A stretch of DNA of 64,000 nt from CAWICD01 sp052267165 (GTDB taxonomy: Bacteria > Vulcanimicrobiota > Vulcanimicrobiia > Vulcanimicrobiales > Vulcanimicrobiaceae): NCBI GenBank assembly GCA_052267165.1, contig JBKQHO010000051.1, positions 1-64,000 on the forward strand, read 5' to 3'. The translations under genes were made by a program, and so were the position numbers. Below, in pieces: positions 55,925 to 63,998 of this stretch. The first letter of the stretch is position 1. Each line of letters starts with the position of its first letter. The notes beneath the pieces were generated by a model. It did not search any database and was not told where the DNA came from. It saw only the letters and a program-made list of their open reading frames with translations.

Positions 55925-56737
55925 TTAGTTGAGAAATTGCTCCGCCTCGTTGGCGGGCAGGTGCAAGGGCGTAGCAAGCTTCGGGTCGCTGTTGAACCTT
56001 GCGAACATCGCCGGATTTTGCGCGAAGTGCTCTTCGAGCCGCTCGATGCGATGTTGGTCGTTCGGATGATCGGACAGCATCTCCGGCGGCGCTTGGAGAT
56101 CTGCCTGCGCGAAATCTTGAAACAACCACACTAGGCCCCAGGGGTCGTATCCGGCCGCCGCGCAGGTTTCCGACCCTTTCAGGTCAGCTGCTTCCTCCGC
56201 GTTGCGCGAATAGTGCAGGGAATCCAACGAGCCTATGGCTTGCACTGCTAATATGGTGCCGATCGACGGCCCCAGCAGGATCGTGGCGGCAATCGCGCGC
56301 CGGCGGATCGCGTCATCGCGCTTCATCAATTCCATCGAGTCGTGATGCAGCAAGTGGGAGCTCTCGTGGCAAAGAGTTCCCTCGAGCTCCTCGGCGTTCT
56401 TCACGAAGTACAACAGCTTGTCGACTACGTAAATGTTTCCGCCAGGGGCGGCAAACGCGTTTGGTTGACTTTCGTGAACGATGTAGAAGTGGATCGGGTA
56501 CTGATATTGCGGCTGTACGACCTTTGTTATGGCCGCCGCGATGGGCCGGAGCGTGTCGTAGAGCGGAGACGATTGGACGATCTCGCCCTGCGACTTCAGC
56601 TGCGCGAACAGCTGCGCTCCGGCCTGCGTTTCATCGGTGTCGTCTGCTCGTGCCGTCCCCTGGATCAGAATCGTCACGATGAGGACCGTCAGGCAAACGA
56701 GAGCCGAACGAGGATGCCTGTGAAGCTTCCCCATCAC
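55925..56737 (-). CDS. M48 family exported metalloprotease
   Basis: 270 residues. Signal peptide (ALVCLTVLIVTILIQGTARA), then a peptidase M48 domain: PNAFAAPGGNIYVVDKLL, the zinc site CHESSHLLHHDSM (HExxH, ~residue 126) and the third ligand Glu in SRNAEEAADLKGSE. A C-terminal segment (LSDHPNDQHRIERLEEHFAQ) is the usual family end. This is a BepA/YfgC-like periplasmic protease for outer-membrane quality control. Start overlaps the hdeD stop (GTGATGG). Confidence 0.92.
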   Translation of the reverse strand: MMGKLHRHPRSALVCLTVLIVTILIQGTARADDTDETQAGAQLFAQLKSQGEIVQSSPLYDTLRPIAAAITKVVQPQYQYPIHFYIVHESQPNAFAAPGGNIYVVDKLLYFVKNAEELEGTLCHESSHLLHHDSMELMKRDDAIRRRAIAATILLGPSIGTILAVQAIGSLDSLHYSRNAEEAADLKGSETCAAAGYDPWGLVWLFQDFAQADLQAPPEMLSDHPNDQHRIERLEEHFAQNPAMFARFNSDPKLATPLHLPANEAEQFLN

Positions 56738-57306
56738 GCCGGTGCGTGGATCTTAGCGAAATCGGCACCGGCGCTCTTGATGCGGAACGAGAACGCGATC
56801 AGCGACACGCCGGCAAGAACCGCGTAGAAGCCGATCGTGTAGACGAGCGCGAGCAGACCGAGATCAGGGCGCATCACGACGTAGAAACCGAACGCCAGCG
56901 TGATGATGCCCAGCAGAATCCACCAGAATTCGTTGCTGACGTAGCTGCGCAGCGCGACGGCGCCCGAGATCTCCATGAGACCGGTTGAAATCATCCAAAT
57001 GGCGAAGAAATAGGCGAGCGCTAGCGGTCCGATCCCCGGCTGGGCCAGCATGACGAAGCCTAACGCGCCCTGGACGAAGCCCATGAGGATGAGCGCCCAC
57101 CAGTGGCCGACGCCGGTGAACGAGATGCCCGCGAGGAGCGATACTACGCCGCTGATGATGAAGTACGCGGCAAAGACATAGACAAGGGCGCTTGCCGTCG
57201 CTGCGGGCGCCGAAAAGGCAAATGCCGCCAGAGCGAGTGTGACGAGCCCGCGAACCAGGAACGTCCACCACTTACTTGTTAACTGCTTGATGGTATCGGA
57301 GATCAT
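56734..57306 (-). CDS. HdeD family membrane protein 2
   Basis: A 190-residue protein with six helices (FLVRGLVTLALAAFAFSAP, ALVYVFAAYFIISGVVSLLA, WWILLGIITLAFGFYVVM), same family as 44835. First gene of an apparent operon hdeD / M48 / LolA-like / AI-2E. A 9-bp hairpin at 57337-57361 lies 31 bases before its start and may be a leader structure or the terminator of the upstream phasin-like gene. Confidence 0.88.
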   Translation of the reverse strand: MISDTIKQLTSKWWTFLVRGLVTLALAAFAFSAPAATASALVYVFAAYFIISGVVSLLAGISFTGVGHWWALILMGFVQGALGFVMLAQPGIGPLALAYFFAIWMISTGLMEISGAVALRSYVSNEFWWILLGIITLAFGFYVVMRPDLGLLALVYTIGFYAVLAGVSLIAFSFRIKSAGADFAKIHAPA

Positions 57307-57336
57307 GATCGAGTACCCCTTTTGGAAGTTGAGTTT

Positions 57337-57361
57337 TCTAGAGGCGACTGACGCCTCTAGA
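57337..57361 (-). terminator. Hairpin after the phasin-like gene
   Basis: TCTAGAGGC / GCCTCTAGA, 9-bp perfect stem, 7-nt loop. On the minus strand it is 16 bases past the stop at 57378 and is followed by AAAACTC, not T-rich, so termination is uncertain. Confidence 0.45.
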
Positions 57362-57377
57362 CGAAACGCGGATCGTT

Positions 57378-57748
57378 CTAGACCTTTGCCGTGCTCGAAC
57401 GCTGCGAGGCAACGGCCTCGCTCATTCTCGCAATGGCCTTCCGTGTCTTTTCGAGCATCGCCCGATTTGTGCGCTTGAGTTCTGCTTCACTCGCACCGGC
57501 CACGTCGTGCAGGTGCTTGGCAGTATCCTCGAGCAGCGCGACGGCATCTTGCACGTGCTGCTTCGCGTCCGTACGCTGCCCTTCGCCGACCGCCTTCAGT
57601 GAGCCGCGAGTTTCTTCGCCTGTGCCGCGACATGTTCGACGTCGGCTCGCAGGGTGGCGTGATCCTTCGCGGAGGAGGCTTCGATCCTCGTATGAAGGCC
57701 TTGAGTTTCGCTGCGGGCACGTTCCAGCGCGTCTTTGATTTCGCTCAC
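57378..57748 (-). pseudogene. Phasin-like coiled-coil protein, frameshifted
   Basis: GTG 57748 is preceded by AAGGAG at seven bases, the same layout as its paralogue at 62739. The frame reads SEIKDALERARSETQGLHTR, then AKKLAAH and a TGA at 57598-57596. The next frame continues SLKAVGEGQRTDAKQHVQDA and LKRTNRAMLEKTRKAIARMS to 57378. Aligned with the intact copy, only one base is missing near 57600. The restored protein is an amphipathic coiled coil of ~122 residues. Confidence 0.75.
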
Positions 57749-57943
57749 GGGCATACTCCTTCAGTGCTTTGCGATAGGGCTTCCGCTGCCGTCAGCGTAT
57801 GCAAGGCGAGCCGAAAGAGACAGTTCCGCGTTGCTCACAGGAATGGCAGTAACAGCCTCCCGCGCAGCTGACGGCCACTTGCCTGCGACTCGTAAACTCG
57901 GAGTTGACAGACAGGCCCAGCCAGGCTTGTTACGCTGTGAGAA

Positions 57944-58651
57944 ATGGCAAGGACGATGACGGTGGGCGACGGCGTCGGGTATCAGCCGACGTGCGTGATA
58001 GCAGGTGCGGGGCCTGGACTGGGGTTGGCCATCGCGGAACGCTACGCTGAAGAGGGCTTTGCGGCCTTCGTGCTTTGCCGTCACCCGGTACAGCTCGAAT
58101 CCCGTATCCTGAGATTGCAAGCGCGTCAGCTCAGCGTGCTGCCGGTAGCGTGCGATGTCGCAAGCACGCAGTCGGTTCGAGAGGCGCTGCGCGAGATAAA
58201 GCTGACCGCCGGCGGGTGCGACGTTCTCGTCTACAACGCCTATGCGGACCGCTCCGACAGCGTATCGACCCTGGATCCCGACACGATGCTGGCGGAGTTT
58301 CGGGTGAACGTTGCCGGTGCTCTCTCGTTCATAAACTTGACGCTCGGCGACATGCGCGCGAAGGGCGGTACGATTCTGTTTTCCGGCTGCGGGCTGGAAA
58401 GCGCGCCCTCCTCGAAAAGGACGTCCCTGAGCGTGAGCAAAGCCGCCTTACGCGCTCTCGTCGACTGTCTGGCCGAGGAAGTGGGAGACGACGGGATCCG
58501 CGTCGGCATGGTGACCGTCGAAGGCGTGATGCCCGCGCGTTCCGACGATCTGAGAAGGGTTGCGAACCTTTACTGGCGCCTCTTCATGGCGAGCGAGAGC
58601 CACTGGAAACGCGAGCTGCGCTATCGCGGCGACGCCTGCGAGCTGTATTAA
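57944..58651 (+). CDS. Atypical short-chain dehydrogenase
   Basis: 235 residues. Cofactor loop VIAGAGPGLGLAIAERYAEE (~residues 18-37), VLVYNAYA in place of NNAG, catalytic Ser in ILFSGCGLE. The usual YxxxK is replaced: SSKRTSLSVSKAAL has Leu where Tyr is expected, with the Lys kept. A related group of SDR-like proteins has this pattern, so it may bind NAD(P) without classical catalysis. ATG 57944 or 57956. Stands alone between the phasin-like gene and the second XRE regulator. Confidence 0.8.
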   Translation: MARTMTVGDGVGYQPTCVIAGAGPGLGLAIAERYAEEGFAAFVLCRHPVQLESRILRLQARQLSVLPVACDVASTQSVREALREIKLTAGGCDVLVYNAYADRSDSVSTLDPDTMLAEFRVNVAGALSFINLTLGDMRAKGGTILFSGCGLESAPSSKRTSLSVSKAALRALVDCLAEEVGDDGIRVGMVTVEGVMPARSDDLRRVANLYWRLFMASESHWKRELRYRGDACELY

Positions 58652-58830
58652 GAGCAGCTTATCGACCATGTGCCGCGTGGCCTGGCGCCGATCGATCTGC
58701 GACGATCTCGCCGCATTGCTTGCTGTCAACTCCTGCTTTGCAGACGGCGAGTCCGTTGCGAGATATGATCGGATCACGCTGAACCATCTTGAGCACACTG
58801 AGCCTTTGCAACACCGCTGAGGAGCTCGCC

Positions 58831-59709
58831 ATGCATGCTTTAGAGCACCCAACGAACAGAATGCGTCTGGGAGAGTTCCTGAGAACCCGGCGCGCGCGGC
58901 TTTCACCGGCGGACCTGGGCTTGCCGCCGCTCGGGCGGCGGCGCACACCGGGGCTCCGTCGTGAAGAGGTGGCCCAACTCAGCGGCATATCGGTCGCCTA
59001 TTACACCTGGATGGAGCAAGGACGTGATCTTCACATGTCCTTTGACGTGCTCAACGCTCTTGCTCGGACGCTTCACCTTACGAACGCGGAACGGACGCAT
59101 CTCTTTACGCTTGCCGGTCTCGAAGTCCCGGAAAGCGTCGTTGTCGAGGGCTCGGATCTCCACCCGACGCTCGTGCACCTCTTCGAGACGGCGCCGAATT
59201 CATGCGCGTTCAAGTACGATGCGTGGTTTAACGTCGTCGCAGCGACGCCGCTGGCAGCAGCAGTGTTTGGAATCAGGCCGCATCGAGGCGCCGAGTCGAA
59301 TTTGATCTGTCGCGTATTCGCCGATCCGGAGCAACGGCGGCTATGGGTCGACTGGGAAAGCGAGGCCCGCATTCTCGTCGGCATGTTCCGGCAAGCGCTG
59401 GCAAAGTGGCCGGAGGCGTCGGATGGAAAGGCGCTGCTTGAAGTGCTGCCGCACCTTCCGGATTTCACTTCGGTTTGGACCGCCTACGACGTGCGGCTGC
59501 GCCCCTCTCCCGACGAGTACTTCCGTGCCGAGCCTTGGGAGCTCAACCACAGGAAAGCCGGCATCTTGCGCATTCACCGCATCGCGATGGCGATCCCGAA
59601 GCGACACGGTGGGACGATCGTCCTGTGCAGCCCGGCGGAACCCGAGACCGCATCCAAGTTCGAGGGTCTCGTAGACTCGGGAAAGGTCCGACATTTGCGA
59701 GGGCTCTAA
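58831..59709 (+). CDS. XRE/MmyB-type transcriptional regulator, second copy
   Basis: 292 residues from ATG 58831 with GAGGAG upstream. Near-identical architecture and long stretches of identity to the product of 46096-46983: RMRLGEFLRTRRARLSPAD, SGISVAYYTWMEQGRDLHMS, LRPSPDEYFRAEPWELNHRK. Helix-turn-helix at ~45-65, MmyB-like domain after ~100. The upstream palindrome of the first copy is not kept, so the two copies may be controlled differently. The 3' end overlaps the convergent LolA-like gene by four bases. Confidence 0.92.
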   Translation: MHALEHPTNRMRLGEFLRTRRARLSPADLGLPPLGRRRTPGLRREEVAQLSGISVAYYTWMEQGRDLHMSFDVLNALARTLHLTNAERTHLFTLAGLEVPESVVVEGSDLHPTLVHLFETAPNSCAFKYDAWFNVVAATPLAAAVFGIRPHRGAESNLICRVFADPEQRRLWVDWESEARILVGMFRQALAKWPEASDGKALLEVLPHLPDFTSVWTAYDVRLRPSPDEYFRAEPWELNHRKAGILRIHRIAMAIPKRHGGTIVLCSPAEPETASKFEGLVDSGKVRHLRGL

Positions 59710-60341
59710 CTCTCTTCGGCAAACACCGAAGCTGGGACTCGAGCATCGAGTCGGTAATTGGAGAGCTGCAGCGTACCGTCGACGCTATATTGAGGAAATC
59801 GTGCCGAGATGTTCGAGGTCGAAAGCACGCGACAGACACCGACGCCGAGGTACGTTTGAGCGAAACTCAAGGTTCCACCACCGGTGTAGACCCACACGGC
59901 GCGCACGATGAGCGCTTGGCGATCGCCCACCGTAACGGTTAAACTCTTGACGCGTCCGCCCCGCTTGCGAGAAGCGAGGGCATACGTTGACGTGTTTCCA
60001 TCGTCTACGAGCGGCGTGATGGCGTAATCGGATGTGACCTCGGCGTAGGTAGAGGCCATCGAAGCGAGTGCTTTGAACCTCGTCCACGGCCACGGAACGT
60101 TTTCAAAGACGATCTTGTGCGCCGGTCGTCGATAGTAGGCCGTTCCTTGGAAGGTCTTGCGCACTGGAACGGCAGCGTGCAATTCCACAGACAGCGTCGC
60201 GGAAGCGACGTAGGAGCGCAGCGTTGGGTTTGGATCGAGCGCGCGCCGAAGCAGTTCCGGCGAAGCCGTCTGGGCCGCGCCCGGGGTCTGCAAAGTGAGC
60301 GCGGCCACGAGGGTAAGGGAGAGCAAGCTCGGTGTCTGCAT
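59706..60341 (-). CDS. LolA-like exported protein 2
   Basis: Start ATG 60341 with GGGAAGATC upstream. 211 residues: signal peptide (SLTLVAALTLQTPGAAQTAS), then YVASATLSVELHAAVPVRKT, FQGTAYYRRPAHKIVFENVP and the ending LSNYRLDARVPASVFAEES. Same fold and same terminal motif as the protein at 55258, so a divergent paralogue. Function unknown; likely periplasmic. Confidence 0.7.
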   Translation of the reverse strand: MQTPSLLSLTLVAALTLQTPGAAQTASPELLRRALDPNPTLRSYVASATLSVELHAAVPVRKTFQGTAYYRRPAHKIVFENVPWPWTRFKALASMASTYAEVTSDYAITPLVDDGNTSTYALASRKRGGRVKSLTVTVGDRQALIVRAVWVYTGGGTLSFAQTYLGVGVCRVLSTSNISARFPQYSVDGTLQLSNYRLDARVPASVFAEES

Positions 60342-60437
60342 GATCTTCCCACGATACCAGCCCAAGGCGCAGGTGTCTGCCAAGCCGCACTTTATCAGAA
60401 GCCCCGTAAAGTTTCGCGAGCGCCGTAAAGTTTCGCG

Positions 60438-60491
60438 CTAGGACAAAGCCAGGGATGTGAGCTGCGCGAGCGTTCCGATGAAGGCGTGCTC
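60438..60491 (-). pseudogene. Regulator tail remnant, copy 3
   Basis: Minus-strand codons EHAFIGTLAQLTSLALS and TAG at 60440-60438. They match the last 17 residues of the XRE-GAF regulator ending at 60688. Nothing upstream of this belongs to the gene. Confidence 0.6.
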
Positions 60492-60566
60492 CCGGAGGAA
60501 TGGCTTGCCGGACCCCCTTCAAGAAGCGCGATAAACCGGGCCGTGCGCGCGGCGCCGCCGGAGGCT

Positions 60567-60686
60567 TCACGACAGAGCGAGCGACGTCATCCCGGCAAGC
60601 GTCCCGATGACGGCGCGATCCGCTTCGGAATAGACGTGACCCGCCCAGAGACGCTTCGATGCCGATCGAACGGCCGAAGGTGTCAT
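60567..60686 (-). pseudogene. Regulator tail remnant, copy 2
   Basis: A 39-codon frame (ATG 60686 to TGA 60567) ending VYSEADRAVIGTLAGMTSLA then LS. It again matches the XRE-GAF C-terminus (YSASDRAAIATLAEITSLAL then S). It begins two bases after the intact gene stops. Confidence 0.65.
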
Positions 60687-60687
60687 G

Positions 60688-61584
60688 CTATGAGAGCGCG
60701 AGCGATGTAATTTCGGCGAGCGTCGCAATGGCGGCGCGATCCGATGCCGAGTAGGGGCGTCGCGTCTTGTGGGTCGCGACGATGGAGCCGATGAGGCCCC
60801 GGCGCGAGCGGACGCGTGCCGAGATGAAGGTGCCCATGACCTCGGAGATCCCTTGTCGTGCCCACGTCTCCACGACTACCCGGCGAAGCGGGCTGCCCTG
60901 GTAGGCTTCTTCGAACGTCGCGACGTCGCCCGGCTCGGCATGCGTGGGCAACAGCAAGAGCTCATCGATTTGCTCGGGCCGCAGCGACGCTCCAAAGTCC
61001 CTGCCGGCCGCCTCCCACCGGCTGCTGTACCCGGGGTCCACGACCAAGGGTATTTCCCAGATCCCGCATTGGAAGCGTGCCCCCACACGGTCCGCTCGCC
61101 GCGTGTACGAGATCGCGTCGGCATCGTCGAACCAAGCTGCGAGTTGCCCTGCTGCTTCGGCCAAGGCTTCGTTCTCGGAACTCGCCGCCCAGAGCCGTCT
61201 CGAAAGCGAGTTGATTAGGGAGCAACCTTGCAGAAAGGTCTTGCATTCGGGCCGCAGCTCCGTGCGCTTGAGCTCCGGAATCGCCAAGGAAAAGAGCTCC
61301 GTGCGCTCGTCCGCATCGAGCATTAGCGCCTGCGCCAAGCGATCGAGCAACTGCGGAGATGTGCACAGGCTCGCACCGGATTCGAGCATCGCGTACCACA
61401 CACGGCTCGAATCGATCGCCTCGGCGAGTTCCTCTTGCGTGACCGGGCGGCCCCGCCGGACCGCCGGGCGCTCGTAGCTCCCGAGTGCCCCGATGCCTGG
61501 ATCGATGCGGTGCCGCATGGACTTGAGAAACGCTCCCAAGTGCGACAGCGGAGCATTCACTCTATCGCTGGAAACGCCAACCAT
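60688..61584 (-). CDS. XRE regulator with GAF-like domain
   Basis: Start taken as ATG 61584 (MVGVSSDRVN). 298 residues: helix-turn-helix (VTQEELAEAIDSSRVWYAML, ~residues 45-65), then a helical linker and a GAF-type sensory domain (ADAISYTRRADRVGARFQCG to the end, ~160-298) with C-terminal IVATHKTRRPYSASDRAAIA. This order (XRE then GAF) is found in regulators of environmental actinobacteria and others. Two extra copies of its last 17 codons lie directly downstream, which implies a past tandem array of this gene. Confidence 0.85.
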   Translation of the reverse strand: MVGVSSDRVNAPLSHLGAFLKSMRHRIDPGIGALGSYERPAVRRGRPVTQEELAEAIDSSRVWYAMLESGASLCTSPQLLDRLAQALMLDADERTELFSLAIPELKRTELRPECKTFLQGCSLINSLSRRLWAASSENEALAEAAGQLAAWFDDADAISYTRRADRVGARFQCGIWEIPLVVDPGYSSRWEAAGRDFGASLRPEQIDELLLLPTHAEPGDVATFEEAYQGSPLRRVVVETWARQGISEVMGTFISARVRSRRGLIGSIVATHKTRRPYSASDRAAIATLAEITSLALS

Positions 61585-61716
61585 ACAACCATAGTGGACG
61601 GACCGCTCGAAGTCTGTCAAGTGCCAGTTTAGAATGCCCTGCGCTCCATGCCAGTCCGTCGTGCACGGCACTCGCCCGCTGCGGGTTCTCCTAAGGGTCT
61701 ATTCTAGCGCCTCACA

Positions 61717-61746
61717 CGGTGAGGACGGCTGCAACCGTCCTCACCG
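61717..61746 (-). terminator. Terminator-like hairpin after the DUF1269 gene
   Basis: CGGTGAGGACGG / CCGTCCTCACCG, a perfect 12-bp stem with loop CTGCAA, 40 bases past the stop at 61786. No T-run follows. Confidence 0.6.
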
Positions 61747-61785
61747 CGTTGGAGGCACTGCTCAGGCCCCTACAAAATGCCGGCG

Positions 61786-62343
61786 TCAGTACCAGTACGG
61801 ATCGTAGTCGTAAGGGTAGAGATAGTAGCCGTAGCCCGGGCCGAAGAAGGAGTCGCTCGTGACGTCGCCCTTTGGACGCCGGTGTATCGTGCCGCCGAGC
61901 CGTTTCGCCAGCGTGTCCACGGGCGTGGTCCAGCTTTCCGAAATCTCGGCGACGACGGCAGACTGCCCGGCAGCCAGCACGAAACCGGACTCGTAGGCTG
62001 CCTCCTCATGTTCGCCGGATTTCACGGCATCTGCCGTGAGCCCGACCGCTCCGCCGGCGGCGGCGCCTATGCCGGCCGCGCTTCCAATCTTCGCGCCGGC
62101 CGCTGCTCCGGCAGGCCCGGCTGCCAGCGCTCCAATCAGCGCCCCGACGCCGACTCCGATCGCCGTGCGGAGCCCGGGGTCTGTTTGCTTGGAGGCGACT
62201 TGCACGTACCCGAGGTCATCGCGTCGCATGACCGCGGCACCGTGCACGGTGATCTCGCCTGCGTCGTCCAGATTCCAAAGCGAGTGGAGCGCGTCGGATG
62301 CCTGCGTCTCCGAATCGAAGGTGATTGCTACGTAGTTGTCCAT
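61786..62343 (-). CDS. DUF1269-like glycine-zipper protein
   Basis: 185 residues. N-terminal VAITFDSETQASDALHSLWN and DAGEITVHGAAVMRRDD are the DUF1269 fold; the middle is a glycine-zipper membrane segment (GVGVGALIGALAAGPAGAAA, ~residues 63-105). The C-terminus is Tyr-rich (FFGPGYGYYLYPYDYDPYWY), an addition not typical of the family. Members are linked to stress and membrane association. AGGAGAATG upstream of ATG 62343; transcribed together with the phasin-like gene 24 bases upstream. Confidence 0.82.
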   Translation of the reverse strand: MDNYVAITFDSETQASDALHSLWNLDDAGEITVHGAAVMRRDDLGYVQVASKQTDPGLRTAIGVGVGALIGALAAGPAGAAAGAKIGSAAGIGAAAGGAVGLTADAVKSGEHEEAAYESGFVLAAGQSAVVAEISESWTTPVDTLAKRLGGTIHRRPKGDVTSDSFFGPGYGYYLYPYDYDPYWY

Positions 62344-62367
62344 GTCATTCTCCTCGTTGCTCGTAGG

Positions 62368-62739
62368 CTAGTTCTTGGAAGCCGTCGCGCGCTTGGCGGC
62401 TACAGCGTGACTTAGGTTCTGGACGGCGGCGCGCGCGCGATCGAGCGCGGCTTGATTAGCTTTCTTCAGTTCGAGCTCGGTTGCGCTCGCGGCGGTCTTA
62501 GCGCGCGTCGCTGCATCTTCGAGCCTCGCAGCAGCATTGCTAAGATGCTGTTTCGCGTCGGCACGCTGACCTTCAGCGAGCGTCTTGACCGACGCCGCGA
62601 GCTGGTGAGCGTGCGTCGAGGCACTCTCAAGGTCGGCGCGGAGAGCGGCCTGATTCTTGGCGGTGTTCGCTTCGATCTTCTGTTGCAGCGCTCGAGCATC
62701 GCTGCGAGCCTTGTCGACGGCGTCTTTGACTGCGCTCAT
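62368..62739 (-). CDS. Phasin-like coiled-coil protein
   Basis: 123 residues from ATG 62739 (AAGGAG at seven bases). Entirely helical with heptad-like spacing: SAVKDAVDKARSDARALQQK, AHQLAASVKTLAEGQRADAK, ALDRARAAVQNLSHAVAAKR. It resembles apolipoprotein/phasin-type amphipathic proteins that coat granules or membranes. A frameshifted paralogue is at 57378. Sits in a two-gene unit with the glycine-zipper protein. Confidence 0.75.
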   Translation of the reverse strand: MSAVKDAVDKARSDARALQQKIEANTAKNQAALRADLESASTHAHQLAASVKTLAEGQRADAKQHLSNAAARLEDAATRAKTAASATELELKKANQAALDRARAAVQNLSHAVAAKRATASKN

Positions 62740-62884
62740 AGATGTTCTCCTTGTGACTGAGCTCGTACGATCTTAAGCGGCCGGCTCGAGGCCGACCACC
62801 TCTCCATCTCTCCTATGAGTCGCAGTCACAGGCTGTCCATGTCAATTCTCGATTTGCAGGCTTGACTGCTTCGAGAGTGCTAGC

Positions 62885-63235
62885 GTGTGCAGAAAAAGGC
62901 TGGTTTCGTCGAATATGATCGCTGCGGGCAAATCCTTGCATCCCTCTGCACAGATCACGTCCCATAAGCGAGCAGCGTGCCCGGCCGCCGACTCGGGCGA
63001 CATTGCGGGAGTGTACTCGTGCGCACAGGGTCGACTCTTAATCTTGATGGCGGACGTGTCGGGTCGCGGCGTCGCTGCGGCCCGGCATGCCTGCCACTTG
63101 GGGCAGATCGTCCACGCACTCAGTTCTTGTGATCGAAGGCCGGGGCGCGGAGGAGCTCAGCCTGAGTCGGTTCTCGTCCTCAACGCAAGCTCATCGAGCG
63201 TCAAGCCCGGCGAACTGTATATCAGCAGGGCCTAA
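62885..63235 (+). pseudogene. SpoIIE/PP2C phosphatase remnant
   Basis: The frame contains ACPAADSGDIAGVYSCAQGR and LLILMADVSGRGVAAARHA, the first metal-binding and core segment of SpoIIE-type PP2C phosphatases (GGDFYD ... GDVSGKGxxAA). The first Asp site is degraded (SGD for GGD) and the sequence loses resemblance within ~20 residues. No sensor domain or C-terminal metal motif remains, so it is a decayed fragment. Confidence 0.6.
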
Positions 63236-63365
63236 CGTAAATCGGGCATTCTTGATGAGTACTCGACATTATCCTCAACTCGGCATTAGGAGCAGCAAAA
63301 TCACTTAAGGATTAGGCGACTCCCTCGATCGGGCCCGATGGAGGCGTCACAGCTTTTGCTGCTCC

Positions 63366-63998
63366 TCAAAGAGCTTTTCCGTAATCAACGGGTTGGGACC
63401 AGCTAGCAAATAGGCCACTGAGCCTCAGGAGCCCATTTTGAGTGTTAACGTGGTCCACATATAATGCAAACATGGTATACGACCCGCTAGTCATGTAATG
63501 ATAGTATACAGATCGCGCTCCGGCAGTGTCCGCGCTGCCCGCCGGTAATCGGTAGAGGTTTTGACCGAAGACTTCGACTTGAGGGCCGCCATTGATCGGC
63601 ATAGATGGGAGCAGCCCATTTTTTGCCTCAATCCTCAGCTGTACCGCTAAATCATCATTTCCTTTGCGATACTGTGCGGTGTACGTCAAGCGCATGCTTA
63701 CCCCGCCCCAGCTGATTTCTTGAAAATTGCTCGGTGCTATTTCAATTGTCTGAACGGGCGCGGCATCAGACACGAACAGCTTTGTAGCGCCGGGGTAATT
63801 GTTTGGCCCAGCCCACTCTACACGTTGCCAATCACTAGAATCTGCCTTTGCCACCAAAGTAGCCCTTGGCTTACGTTCGCTAAGGACATATTGAAAGAGC
63901 ACAACGACCACAATTACCGCGGCGAGTCCAAAACAAACAGCCTGAAACCAATTCGCTGCGAGCCAGGCTAAGTGTGCCTGTGAGGTCAACCACTCCAA
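63366..63998 (-). CDS. Membrane-anchored protein, possibly cut by the window edge
   Basis: At least 210 residues, reading off the right edge region (first codon TTG at 63998 may not be the true start). One N-terminal helix (VCFGLAAVIVVVVLFQYVL, ~residues 21-39) and a beta-rich outside domain (VQTIEIAPSNFQEISWGGVS, VSMRLTYTAQYRKGNDDLAV, SGSYTMFALYVDHVN). No family recognised. Its codons are noticeably less GC-rich than the rest of the window. Confidence 0.6.
   Translation of the reverse strand: MEWLTSQAHLAWLAANWFQAVCFGLAAVIVVVVLFQYVLSERKPRATLVAKADSSDWQRVEWAGPNNYPGATKLFVSDAAPVQTIEIAPSNFQEISWGGVSMRLTYTAQYRKGNDDLAVQLRIEAKNGLLPSMPINGGPQVEVFGQNLYRLPAGSADTAGARSVYYHYMTSGSYTMFALYVDHVNTQNGLLRLSGLFASWSQPVDYGKAL

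Noticed and set aside
60385..60440. Pair of CGTAAAGTTTCGCG repeats as an attachment site
   Set aside because: Only two adjacent copies, no integrase nearby; more likely local duplication beside the tail remnants.
61588..61620. TTGACA ... TATGGT promoter for the XRE-GAF gene
   Set aside because: On recounting, the spacer is 21 bases, too long for sigma70.
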